NCBI GenBank assembly: GCA_937859595.1 | Contig: CALMAH010000028.1 | Location: 1-43,537 of the forward strand | Direction: 5' to 3' | DNA from: an uncultured Acidobacteriota bacterium | GTDB lineage: Bacteria; Acidobacteriota; Blastocatellia; Pyrinomonadales; Pyrinomonadaceae | DNA: 43,537 nt | Shown here: piece by piece, positions 27,308 to 36,222 of the stretch | Layout of the letters: each line of letters opens with the position of its first letter | Numbering within the stretch: the first letter of the stretch is position 1 | Translations under genes and position numbers: made by a program | Notes under the pieces: generated by a model | The model's input: the letters and a program-made list of their open reading frames with translations, nothing else | Told to the model about the DNA's origin: nothing | Database searches by the model: none

Positions 27308-30300
27308 ATGAAGCTTAGAAAGAAACTAATAGAAGTGGCGTTGCCGTTGGATGCGATCAATAAGGCGTCGGCGAGGGAGAAATCTATACGGCATGGGCAT
27401 CCTAGTACACTGCATTTGTGGTGGGCTAGGCGGCCGTTGGCGGCGGCTAGGGCGGTTATTTTTTCGCAGATGGTTGATGATCCGTCGGAGTATGTGGATA
27501 CGCTCAAATCGGATCCCAATTTGAAGAGGAAGGCGGAGACTGAGCTCAGGAAGAGGCACAAGGTTTGGGCGGAGCTGACGGCGGCGAAGGAGAAGGCGGA
27601 CGCACACGGGATCGAAGCTCCGGACCCGGGGCCGGAGCCGACGCTGGACGAGATCATCGCCGAGCAGGAGCGGGACCGGCTGTTCAAGATCATTGAGGAG
27701 CTTGTGTTGTGGGAGAACACGACGAACGAGGACGTGCTGAACAAGGCCCGGGCTGAGATATGGCAGAGCTGGCGGCGGGCTTGTGCGGACAATGCGGATC
27801 ATCCGCGCGCCGGCGAGCTTTTTGACCGGAACAAGCTGCCGGCGTTTCATGATCCGTTTGCGGGCGGCGGGGCGTTGCCGCTTGAGGCACAGCGGCTGGG
27901 GCTGGAGGCTTATGCTTCGGACCTGAACCCGGTGGCGGTGCTCATCAACAAGGCGATGATCGAGATACCGCCGAAATTTGCCGGGATGCCGCCGGTCAAC
28001 CCCGAATGGCAGTCGAAGCCCGAAGCGGAAAAAGCGATGAAGGTCTGGCGCGGTGCGGAGGGCCTGGCCGAGGACGTACGCTACTACGGCAAATGGATGC
28101 GCGACGAGGCGGAGAAACGCATCGGCCACCTTTACCCAAAGATCGAGGTCACCCAGGAAATGGCCAATGACCGCGCCGACCTGAAACAGTATGTCGGCAA
28201 AAAACTGACCGTCATCGCCTGGATCTGGGCACGGACGGTGAAGAGTCCGAATCCGGCGTTTCGGGACGTTGATGTGCCGCTCGCATCCACGTTTATTCTG
28301 TCTGCTAAAGCCGGCAGAGAAGCGTTCATTGAGCCGGTGATAGGAGATCGAGGCTACACTTTTAGAATTCGCAATGGAAAAGCGCCGGACGGACGTAGGC
28401 GTGGCACGAAGTTGTCTCGTGGTGCGAATTTCGAATGTTTGATGTCGGGGAGTCCAATTGGATCAGACTACATCAAGGCAGAGGGGATGGCCGAAAGAAT
28501 GGGATTTCGTTTACTTGCCGCCGTGACAGAAACAGAACGAGGCAAAATCTACGTAGAACCCAACGACGAGATGGAAGCAACTGCTCGATCATCCACTCCC
28601 GATTGGCGTCCCGCAACTATGATTTCCGGAAGTACGCAGTATCTGGGGATAAAGCCATACGGGATGGAGAGGTTTGATCAATTGTTTAGTCCTCGACAAA
28701 CAATTGCGCTAGAAACGTTTTCCGACTTAGTAACTCCCTGTCGCGAAAAAGTCTTAACAGACTGGAAGACAGCCAATTTCAACGATGACCTGGTTGGTTT
28801 GGAAGCGGGAGGAAGGTCAGGTTCGGCTTACGCTGAGGCATTAGCTGTTTACCTGACGTTTGCTGTTGATCGATCCGCGGATTACTGGTCGACAATCGCA
28901 GTATGGGCCGGAGATTTTGTTGCTCATACTTTTGGACGCCAGGCCATACCGATGACTTGGGATTTCGCTGAAGTTAACCCGCTCTCGGATTCGACCGGCT
29001 GCTGGACAGGAGCCGCCGAATGGATTTCCCGGGTTCTAAGACAGCTTCCGGCAAATCAGTCTTCTGTTGCCCTACAGTCCGATGCGGCCACACAAACTCT
29101 TTCTGCCGGGAAAGTGGTTTCGACAGATCCACCATACTACGATAACGTTCCCTACGCCGATCTTTCGGATTATTTTTACCTATGGATGCGGCGGTCACTG
29201 AGATTCGTCTTCCCTTCATTATTCGCAACAGTCACAGTGCCAAAGTCCGAGGAACTTGTCGCATTCGCTTACCGACACGAAAACAAATCGGCTGCGGAAC
29301 GCTTCTTTCTGGATGGAATGTCCAAAGCTATGTTTCAAGTCGCAAGCCATGCTCATCCGGTTTTTCCGACGACTATCTACTATGCATTCAAACAGGCGGA
29401 AAGCGATGGTGACTCTGGCCTTGCAAGTACTGGTTGGGAAACCTTCTTGGACGCCGTAGTTCGTGCGGGATTTACTATCGATGGGACTTGGCCAATGCGG
29501 ACGGAACGTCCTGGACGGCTAAGGGAGACTGGCTCTAACGCGCTTGCGTCCAGCATTATTCTCGTTTGCAAGCCACGATTAGGAACGTCATCAACTGTCA
29601 CTCGTCGCGAGTTCGTCAACGCACTAAAATCCGAGCTTTCCGATGCTCTTCGCCATCTTCAACGCGGCAATATCGCTCCCGTCGATCTTGCACAGGCGGC
29701 GATCGGGCCAGGGATGGCGGTTTTTACTAGGTACGAGAAGGTGCTGGATGCCGAGGGCACGCCGCTCTCAGTGCGCGACGCTCTGGCGCTGATAAACCAG
29801 ACGCTGGACGAGGTGCTGGCCGAGCAGGAAGGCGATTTTGATCCCGACACGCGATTTGCGTTGACATGGTTTGATCAGGTCGGCTTTGAAGAGGGCGAGT
29901 TCGGTGTTGCGAACGTACTTGCAACGGCAAAGGCCACGAGTGTACGGGGAGTCGTCGACGCCGGGATCGCGGTATCCGGCAGAGGTAAGTTCCGTTTGCT
30001 CAAGCCTAGCGAGCTTAAGGAAGACTGGACGCCCGAAGGCGACAAACGTCTAACCGTCTGGGACATGGTGCATCACCTTATACGCGTTCTGGAATCAGGC
30101 GGCGAGTCCGCCGCAGCCGAGATCGCCGCAAAACTAGGCGCCCAAGCCGAAACCGCCCGCGAACTCTGCTACCGCCTCTACACCCTCTGCGAACGAAAAA
30201 AACGCGCCCCCGAAGCACTCTCATACAACGCCCTAGTCCAATCCTGGCCCGAGATAATGAGACTGGCTCAAGAGCAATCAACGTCTGCCAGAGTGGAGCA

Positions 30301-30325
30301 GGGAGAGATGTTTGAAGAAAAATGA
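27308..30325 (+). CDS. DUF1156 DNA adenine-type methyltransferase
   Basis: About 1,005 aa. The N-terminus is the DUF1156 domain ([20 protein letters not shown], then [19 protein letters not shown]). Motif I for S-adenosylmethionine is DPFAGGG at 182-188, followed by YASDLNPVAV; catalytic motif IV is DPPY at 607-610 (STDPPYYDNVPYADLSDYFY). The family methylates DNA, probably adenine N6, and would mark self DNA. The middle (about 28270-29690) is poorer in G+C than both ends and may be a swapped specificity region. I choose ATG 27308, where homology with the duplicate at 22741 begins; an upstream ATG (27275) would add 11 residues. Relative to the duplicate, about seven bases between ribosome site and start are missing, so translation may be weaker. 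Confidence 0.87.
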   Translation: MKLRKKLIEVALPLDAINKASAREKSIRHGHPSTLHLWWARRPLAAARAVIFSQMVDDPSEYVDTLKSDPNLKRKAETELRKRHKVWAELTAAKEKADAHGIEAPDPGPEPTLDEIIAEQERDRLFKIIEELVLWENTTNEDVLNKARAEIWQSWRRACADNADHPRAGELFDRNKLPAFHDPFAGGGALPLEAQRLGLEAYASDLNPVAVLINKAMIEIPPKFAGMPPVNPEWQSKPEAEKAMKVWRGAEGLAEDVRYYGKWMRDEAEKRIGHLYPKIEVTQEMANDRADLKQYVGKKLTVIAWIWARTVKSPNPAFRDVDVPLASTFILSAKAGREAFIEPVIGDRGYTFRIRNGKAPDGRRRGTKLSRGANFECLMSGSPIGSDYIKAEGMAERMGFRLLAAVTETERGKIYVEPNDEMEATARSSTPDWRPATMISGSTQYLGIKPYGMERFDQLFSPRQTIALETFSDLVTPCREKVLTDWKTANFNDDLVGLEAGGRSGSAYAEALAVYLTFAVDRSADYWSTIAVWAGDFVAHTFGRQAIPMTWDFAEVNPLSDSTGCWTGAAEWISRVLRQLPANQSSVALQSDAATQTLSAGKVVSTDPPYYDNVPYADLSDYFYLWMRRSLRFVFPSLFATVTVPKSEELVAFAYRHENKSAAERFFLDGMSKAMFQVASHAHPVFPTTIYYAFKQAESDGDSGLASTGWETFLDAVVRAGFTIDGTWPMRTERPGRLRETGSNALASSIILVCKPRLGTSSTVTRREFVNALKSELSDALRHLQRGNIAPVDLAQAAIGPGMAVFTRYEKVLDAEGTPLSVRDALALINQTLDEVLAEQEGDFDPDTRFALTWFDQVGFEEGEFGVANVLATAKATSVRGVVDAGIAVSGRGKFRLLKPSELKEDWTPEGDKRLTVWDMVHHLIRVLESGGESAAAEIAAKLGAQAETARELCYRLYTLCERKKRAPEALSYNALVQSWPEIMRLAQEQSTSARVEQGEMFEEK

Positions 30326-30403
30326 ACCACAGAGACGCTGAGCAACCGAGAAAATGATGCTTACCAGGCGTCATCTCTCTCTGCGTCTCTGTGTCTCTGT
30401 GGT
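30326..30403. repeat. Dispersed-type palindromic repeat between methylase and ATPase genes
   Basis: accacagagac (30326-30336) and gtctctgtggt (30393-30403) are perfect 11-base inverted repeats ending a 78-base unit, with ctctctctgcgtctctgtgtctctg inside the right arm in broken form. The sequence style (cacagagac... units) is that of a mobile palindromic repeat, not of an operon spacer. It begins one base after the methylase stop and ends 10 bases before the ATPase ATG. A run of seven A after it would form a U-tract only on the opposite strand. Confidence 0.65.
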
Positions 30404-30413
30404 AAAAAAAGCT

Positions 30414-33400
30414 ATGGCAATAACAAATCACGAACGAGTCGGAAAAGCACTGGAGTTGTTGAAAGCAGGCCTCGGTCCCTTTGTTGCCAGAGAGCTTAAA
30501 GCCCGTTACGGCGAAGAATGGCAGAACGAGTTAAAAGATACGCTTAGCGACACCAGGCTGAAAAGCGCGGCCGGCGACCCCTTAACGGATGTTGCGGTCC
30601 AGCTAGTCGCCGTAGATCGCCACTGGGGCTCCGTATTTCGCAACATACTCGGAAAGGCAGAACGGAGCCTTGTAAACGAGTTGATCGACGTAAGAAATCG
30701 CTGGGCGCACCAAAACGCGTTCTCGGGCGATGACACTGATCGAGCGCTCGATTCGGCCGCCCGACTGCTTTCTTCGGTCTCGGCCAGCGAGGCAGACGAA
30801 GTAAACAAAATGAAAATGGAGCTTCGTCGTCTCATCTACGACGAACAGGTGCGCGGCGAAAAACGCAAGGCGGGCGGTTCGCTTATCGAGGCGGCAGCTA
30901 CGGGCAATCTAAAGCCATGGACCGAGATCGCCACGCCGCATAAGGATGTAGCTAGCGGCAATTACCAGCAGGCCGAGTTTGCGGCTGATCTCTGGCAGGT
31001 ACATATTGGCGAGGGGTCAGCGGAATATCGCGACCCTACTGAATTTTTTCGACGAACATTTCTTACCGAAAGCCTAAAGCGGCTTCTTATCGGCGCAGTG
31101 CAGCGGCTCAACGGCAAAGGCGGCGACCCGGTGGTCCAGCTCCAAACCAACTTTGGCGGCGGCAAGACCCACTCGATGTTGGCGCTCTATCACTTGTTCT
31201 CCGGCACGTCGCCAAGTGAACTTCCCGGTGCCGAAGAACTGCTTCAAGAAGCGGGCGTAAAAAATGTTGCAAAAGCCACTCGCGTGGTGCTGGTTGGCAA
31301 CAGGATCCCTCCTGGAAGTGTTTCTGTAAAAAGTGATGGAACCGAAATCCGCACACTTTGGGGAGAAATTGCTTATCAGCTCGGCGGCCCTGCAGCATTT
31401 GCCAAATTGGCAGAGGACGATAGGAACTCGACAAGCCCCGGCGACAAACTGCGCGAATTGTTTGTCGAATACGGCCCCTGCCTTATATTAATCGATGAGT
31501 GGGTCGCCTACGCCCGCATGCTTCACGATCAAAGCGATCTTCCGGCAGGCGGCTTTGAGACTCAATTCACTTTTGCTCAGGCATTGACCGAGTCGGCAAA
31601 ATTGGCGGGCAATTGCCTCCTGGTCATCTCGCTTCCCGCTTCTGATACTTCGGGTTCGCCTCATACCCAGGCAGAAGACGTCGAGGTCGGCGGCGTGCGC
31701 GGCCGCGAAGCACTAGACCGTCTGAGAAACGTCGTCGGTCGGGTCGAATCTTCGTGGCGACCGGCAAGCGCCGAAGAGGGGTTTGAGATCGTTCGCCGCC
31801 GCCTCTTTGAGCCGATGTCGGCTGAGCAATTCAAACAGCGCGACGTGACTGCTCGTGCCTTTGCAGATCTTTACCGTCAGCAGCATCAGGAATTCCCCCC
31901 GGAGTGTCGCGAAGCCGATTATGAGAGTCGGATCAAAATGGCGTACCCGATCCATCCCGAGATCTTTGATCGGCTTTATACTGATTGGTCGACACTCGTT
32001 AAGTTCCAAAGGACCAGAGGTGTATTGCGCCTTATGGCATCGGTGATCCATACGCTGTGGGAAAAGGGTGACAAAAATCCATTGATCATGCCCTCTATGA
32101 TACCGATCGACGACAGCAGGGTTAGATGGGAGCTAACGCGATACCTTTCTGACGAATGGAGCCCGATAATCGATAAGGATGTGGATGGGCCAAGCTCGCT
32201 TCCGATGAAAATTGATGGCGAGATAACAAACCTTGGAAAGATCCAGGCATGCCGACGTGTGGCCCGCACCGTTTACCTCGGTTCGGCACCAACATCAGGC
32301 GTAGCCCACCGGGGACTGGAAGATCGTCGAATAAAATTGGGGTGTGTCATGCCGGGTGAATCGCCAAATCTGTTTGGTGATGCTCTTCGCCGCTTGGCCG
32401 GCGCAGCGACGTATCTTTATCAGGATGGCAACCGGTATTGGTATTCAACGCAGCCCACCGTCACCAAGCTGGCGGAAGACCGTCGTGCCCAGTTTGCGCG
32501 CGAACCTGACAAGATCGCTCAGGAGATCGAAAAGCGGTTGCGGTCTAACCTTAACGACAGAGGCGATTTCCGCAGGATCCACCCGGTGCCGGCGACGAGC
32601 AACGACGTTCCGGACGATCTTGATGCTCGACTAGTCGTCCTCGGCATTGATCACCCCTTTACAAAAGAACCGGGGAAAAGCGCCGAGGCCGCTGCCAGAT
32701 CCATCCTTGAAACGCGGGGAAGCTCTCCACGCATCTATCGCAACACGCTTGTTTTTCTTGCCGCAGACAAGACAAGGCTGCAAGATCTTGATGAGGCCGT
32801 TCGTAACTATCTTGCTTGGGAATCCATATTGAACGAAAAGAAAGAGCTAAATCTCGATCCGCATCAAGTTACCCAGGCCGAAAATCAACTGAGATCCGCG
32901 GACAGCACTGTGAACGCCCGGGTTCCGGAAACCTATCAATGGTTGATCGTGCCTGCACAGGCGGGAGCCTCGGACCCTATTGAATGGAAAGCGGTCCGAT
33001 TGTCAGGAAGTGACAGCCTTGCCGTCCGGGCTACGAAAAAGCTCAAAAGCGAAGAATTGTTGCTGACCAGCTTCGGCGGCACGCTGCTCAGAATGGACCT
33101 TGACAAGATCCCGCTTTGGCGAGGTGACAGCGTAGAGATCCGTCAACTGGTCGAGGATTTTGCCCGGTATCTTTATCTGCCCCGGCTTCTCGATCCAACT
33201 GTACTGCTCGGTGCGATCAGAAGCGGTGTAGGCTCGTTGACTTGGCAGATTGAAACGTTTGCCTTTGCGGAGAGCTATGATGAGCAAAATGGCCGTTATC
33301 GCGGTCTGAAGGGTGCATCAAACATAAGTCTTACTGATCCGGATGCTCCTGGCCTGCTCGTTAAACCTGATGTTGCCGCCAAACAGCTCGAGTCCGACCA

Positions 33401-33755
33401 GGGCCTGATCGGGCTTGCTCCCTCTGATCCTGGGCCTGTTAACGACGGCACCGAAGGCGGTCAATCTTCAGCTGGAACCTCCGACGGAACAGCGCCGCCG
33501 ATCGCGCCTGCTCATACGATGCCAAATCGGTTTTTTGGTTCCGTCGAACTAGATCCTCAGCGAATCGCCTCGAACGCTAGTCAGATCGCCGATGAGGTCA
33601 TTGCTCACTTGGTCGGTCTTGTTGGGGCTGATGTGAAAGTAACCCTCGAGATCGAGGCAAGGATCCCATCCGGTGTGAATGACCAGGTCGTCCGAACCGT
33701 AACAGAAAATAGCAGGACCCTGCGCTTCACAAACCACGGTTTTGAGTCTGAGTAG
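30414..33755 (+). CDS. DUF499 P-loop ATPase with N-terminal Swt1-like HEPN domain
   Basis: About 1,113 aa. Residues 1-130 form a helical HEPN domain with Arg94-x4-His99 (RNRWAH), the R-x4-6-H motif of HEPN ribonucleases. The DUF499 ATPase follows: Walker A NFGGGKTHS with Lys251, and Walker B CLILIDEW with Asp361-Glu362. A Pro/Gly/Ser-rich linker near residues 1000-1045 leads to a C-terminal domain of about 70 residues. DUF499 proteins regularly accompany DUF1156 methylases in defence loci; the role may be sensing, DNA translocation or effector control. I start at ATG 30414: the frame is open to 30354, but that part lies inside the palindromic repeat. It is the last gene of the cassette. Confidence 0.85.
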   Translation: MAITNHERVGKALELLKAGLGPFVARELKARYGEEWQNELKDTLSDTRLKSAAGDPLTDVAVQLVAVDRHWGSVFRNILGKAERSLVNELIDVRNRWAHQNAFSGDDTDRALDSAARLLSSVSASEADEVNKMKMELRRLIYDEQVRGEKRKAGGSLIEAAATGNLKPWTEIATPHKDVASGNYQQAEFAADLWQVHIGEGSAEYRDPTEFFRRTFLTESLKRLLIGAVQRLNGKGGDPVVQLQTNFGGGKTHSMLALYHLFSGTSPSELPGAEELLQEAGVKNVAKATRVVLVGNRIPPGSVSVKSDGTEIRTLWGEIAYQLGGPAAFAKLAEDDRNSTSPGDKLRELFVEYGPCLILIDEWVAYARMLHDQSDLPAGGFETQFTFAQALTESAKLAGNCLLVISLPASDTSGSPHTQAEDVEVGGVRGREALDRLRNVVGRVESSWRPASAEEGFEIVRRRLFEPMSAEQFKQRDVTARAFADLYRQQHQEFPPECREADYESRIKMAYPIHPEIFDRLYTDWSTLVKFQRTRGVLRLMASVIHTLWEKGDKNPLIMPSMIPIDDSRVRWELTRYLSDEWSPIIDKDVDGPSSLPMKIDGEITNLGKIQACRRVARTVYLGSAPTSGVAHRGLEDRRIKLGCVMPGESPNLFGDALRRLAGAATYLYQDGNRYWYSTQPTVTKLAEDRRAQFAREPDKIAQEIEKRLRSNLNDRGDFRRIHPVPATSNDVPDDLDARLVVLGIDHPFTKEPGKSAEAAARSILETRGSSPRIYRNTLVFLAADKTRLQDLDEAVRNYLAWESILNEKKELNLDPHQVTQAENQLRSADSTVNARVPETYQWLIVPAQAGASDPIEWKAVRLSGSDSLAVRATKKLKSEELLLTSFGGTLLRMDLDKIPLWRGDSVEIRQLVEDFARYLYLPRLLDPTVLLGAIRSGVGSLTWQIETFAFAESYDEQNGRYRGLKGASNISLTDPDAPGLLVKPDVAAKQLESDQGLIGLAPSDPGPVNDGTEGGQSSAGTSDGTAPPIAPAHTMPNRFFGSVELDPQRIASNASQIADEVIAHLVGLVGADVKVTLEIEARIPSGVNDQVVRTVTENSRTLRFTNHGFESE

Positions 33756-33804
33756 ACCAACATCGGTGGAACTTCAGGTACGTTCTTTCATGGATTGTTT
33801 TTTA

Positions 33805-35034
33805 TCAAGGGACCAGAAGAGTAATCGAATTTGATGGTGTCGATTCGCCGTTTTGGGCATAGATCGTATATTCCCCTGAGTCGAGCGTAAAAGGGGCGTT
33901 GCTTATCTCAGTTTCCGATATCTTGGAGTGGATCCTTAGGGCACTGTTAGGCACGGAGCACGGCGAGACATCCGGGCACCCGGGGCCGATGACCTTTATG
34001 AATACGGACGCCGGGTCGATGCCCTGCCCCTCGATCCGCACAAAGAACTCTCGTCCGGCCACAGGGTCTGTGACAAATTCGATCTTCTCGATGATCGGTG
34101 GCGGTTTTGTCGCTCGGGCCGTGGAAGACTTTTCGATCTTCCATTGTCCGCCATCTTTGCGAAGGATATAATGGACAAAATAGGGGCCAACGGTTTTGTT
34201 TTTTACAAGCGTCCCGTCGGTATGGTATTCAGCCAAGAACCATTTTTCCAGAGTTTTAGCCGTGGCAAAATCACCCCCTTTACTGATCTCTATTGACTGT
34301 ATTTCAAATTGTTCGCATCTCGATTCGGCCCCGTAGTATTTGTTTTCACGGCTCAGTCTGTCTGCCCCGGCCCGTATCCTCCGCAAGTCCACCTCTGCCC
34401 CATATTCCTGTTCGCTCAACCAGTATTCGTTCAGCTTCGCTTCGTCGATATTGCGGGGATCGCGGTAGAGCACGAGCGACTCGTATTTTTGCGAAGCTTC
34501 TAAGACTCGCTTTATTTCAGCTGTTTCGTCAATATTTCCGTAGAACTTCCAGCCTGCCAGCGTAACAGCGGCAAACATTGTGGCCGCCAATGAGACATAT
34601 ATATACGCCATGCCTCTTCTATTCGCCCGCTGCCCCCTTACCGTAGGTCCAAGCTCCGCTTCCTCGTTCAGCCCCTTGCTTCTATCGTTCGGTTCGCCTT
34701 GCCGGTCTATGACCGGTTGTTTGAAGAGATATCCGCTCCCTCTGAAGGTCTCGATATATTCCGTGTCGGGGTCGTACATCGAAAAGGTCTTCCGCAGCTT
34801 GCTGATGCTTTGGGCCACATGCATTGGGGTCACGCCGATCAGATTATCTGCCCATACTTCGTCTATTATCTTCTGTACTTCTACGATCTCCCCGGCCGTA
34901 TTTACCAGCACGGCCAGCACCTCCAGTGCTTTCCGCTCTATCTTTACTGGTTCTCCATTGAAATATAGCGTGAGACGATCTGGGTCAAACTCGAAAACCG
35001 TGAAACATAGTCTTGGTCTTTTTGCGGAAGTCAT
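33805..35034 (-). CDS. Membrane-anchored CadC/ToxR-like transcription regulator with an IPT-like sensor end
   Basis: A 409-aa protein. Residues 8-110 are a winged-helix DNA-binding domain of the OmpR/CadC type (ending YIETFRGSGYLFK). A single transmembrane helix lies at about 141-164. The outer part has an NTF2/SnoaL-like domain at about 175-295 (HYILRKDGGQWKIEKSS closing it) and a beta-rich IPT/TIG-like domain at 305-409 (starting PPIIEKIEFV, ending NSITLLVP). One-component regulators of this type bind DNA while inserted in the membrane and respond to a periplasmic signal. It is divergent from the secreted-protein genes that follow and is the obvious candidate to control them. No ribosome site is evident at the ATG. 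Confidence 0.75.
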   Translation of the reverse strand: MTSAKRPRLCFTVFEFDPDRLTLYFNGEPVKIERKALEVLAVLVNTAGEIVEVQKIIDEVWADNLIGVTPMHVAQSISKLRKTFSMYDPDTEYIETFRGSGYLFKQPVIDRQGEPNDRSKGLNEEAELGPTVRGQRANRRGMAYIYVSLAATMFAAVTLAGWKFYGNIDETAEIKRVLEASQKYESLVLYRDPRNIDEAKLNEYWLSEQEYGAEVDLRRIRAGADRLSRENKYYGAESRCEQFEIQSIEISKGGDFATAKTLEKWFLAEYHTDGTLVKNKTVGPYFVHYILRKDGGQWKIEKSSTARATKPPPIIEKIEFVTDPVAGREFFVRIEGQGIDPASVFIKVIGPGCPDVSPCSVPNSALRIHSKISETEISNAPFTLDSGEYTIYAQNGESTPSNSITLLVP

Positions 35035-35242
35035 TGGGAATCAATAGTTTATGAAACTTAAAGGCTTCTTTAAGTTTTCTTCACAGTCTTTCTATGGACT
35101 TTTGTTGCTCCATCACTATGATGGCTTCATCGTTAGTTTTGCCGCTAGATTTTTCTATTGTGTACGGAAGTCTAGCAGATTCCTTGCTTTCCCTGCAACA
35201 GCTTTTCTGTTGCATGTACATCTTGATCCTTAAATAGACAAT

Positions 35243-36145
35243 ATGAAGAAACAATTTCTCCTATTTATTCTGAGCCTGTTGCTGCTCGGGACCTCATCCT
35301 ATACACAATCGACCCGTGAAACCCTTACAAACGCAGATATCATTGAGCTTGTCAAATTAGGGTTGGGGGAGGCTCTGATCATTGAAAAGATCCGCCGGTC
35401 AGAATGCCAATGTGACACAAGCACCGATGCCCTGGTCAAACTTAAAAGTGCTCGCGTTTCCGACAATATAATAATGGCAATGATGAATGCGAGTTCCGGA
35501 ACTCAAACGGCGAGGGTCGAGCAGCAGACCCCGGCTTCGCGACCTACTGCAAACATTGGATCCGGAACAGTAGAAGTTTCCGGTGCTGGTCCGGACGCGC
35601 TGCGTCAGATCACGGAACCGGGCATATATCTGTTTGAAAATGGAAAGATGCAGGCTATAGAGGCCACAGTCTTTAGTGGCGGAAAGATGAATCCGCTTTT
35701 GAGCGGCATCACTTACGGAGCTGTAAAGTCCAAGTGGCGGGCAAGAGTGCGCGGCGCCTCCGCAAATCTGAAGACTTCGAACAGACAGCCCGTCTTTTAC
35801 TTCGTTTTCAATCCTGATTACCGAAACTCCGGAGCCACGATGGCAGGTCTTTTTTGGGGAATGCCCGCTACATCGCCAAACGAGTTTATGATGGTCGAAA
35901 TGAGCGTCAAAAAGGCCACGCGAGAAGCCGTTCTTGGTGAGTACGGCGTTTGGACCGGGGCCTCTATGGGAGCCCGAGATAAGGATATTCGCGAGTACTC
36001 GTTCGAAAAAATACAAACCGGTATCTACAAGGTTATGCCCAAAACAGATCTTGCCCCAGGCGAATACTGCTTCTACTACGCCGGCACTGTAACCGGCATT
36101 GGCTTTGCCGGTGGGAAGGTGTTTGATTTTAGCGTTACCCGCTAG
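35243..36145 (+). CDS. Small secreted protein, function unknown
   Basis: A 300-aa protein with a clear Sec signal peptide (residues 1-21). The mature N-terminus carries LTNADIIELVKLGLGEALII followed by a second half ending VSDNIIMAMM, a helical motif recurrent in exported proteins of this bacterial group. A beta-rich C-terminal domain begins near residue 120, has ISGGKMNPLL-type loops and ends in a segment suggestive of an immunoglobulin-like fold (PGEYCFYYAGT). No catalytic motif is seen. It lies 77 bases before the giant protein gene in the same direction and could share its transcript. Confidence 0.65.
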   Translation: MKKQFLLFILSLLLLGTSSYTQSTRETLTNADIIELVKLGLGEALIIEKIRRSECQCDTSTDALVKLKSARVSDNIIMAMMNASSGTQTARVEQQTPASRPTANIGSGTVEVSGAGPDALRQITEPGIYLFENGKMQAIEATVFSGGKMNPLLSGITYGAVKSKWRARVRGASANLKTSNRQPVFYFVFNPDYRNSGATMAGLFWGMPATSPNEFMMVEMSVKKATREAVLGEYGVWTGASMGARDKDIREYSFEKIQTGIYKVMPKTDLAPGEYCFYYAGTVTGIGFAGGKVFDFSVTR

Positions 36146-36222
36146 AAAACCAAGGGATGGTCCTGAACTGTAAAATAATTCAGGTGTGAGTATTTAACAT
36201 AAACAAGAATTCTGTAAAAACC

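Noticed and set aside
27326..28129. 267-codon reverse-strand frame opposite the methylase
   Set aside because: It is an Arg/Pro/Leu-rich shadow caused by G+C-rich codons of the methylase, which has clear motifs in the forward frame.
19157..33755. Assignment of the cassette to DISARM
   Set aside because: The helicase resembles DrmD, but drmA, drmB and drmC homologues are missing and the methylase is of the DUF1156 type with a DUF499 partner.
12654..33755. A complete prophage
   Set aside because: No capsid, portal, tail, lysis or large terminase gene is present; only integration, replication and a TerS-like gene are seen.
33756..33804. Right attachment site of the tRNA-Thr element just after the defence cassette
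   Set aside because: I read this short region and found no copy of the tRNA-Thr 3' end.
35051..35233. 60-codon frame between the regulator and the secreted-protein gene
   Set aside because: It is Phe/Leu-rich, has no ribosome site and lies in the AT-rich divergent promoter region.
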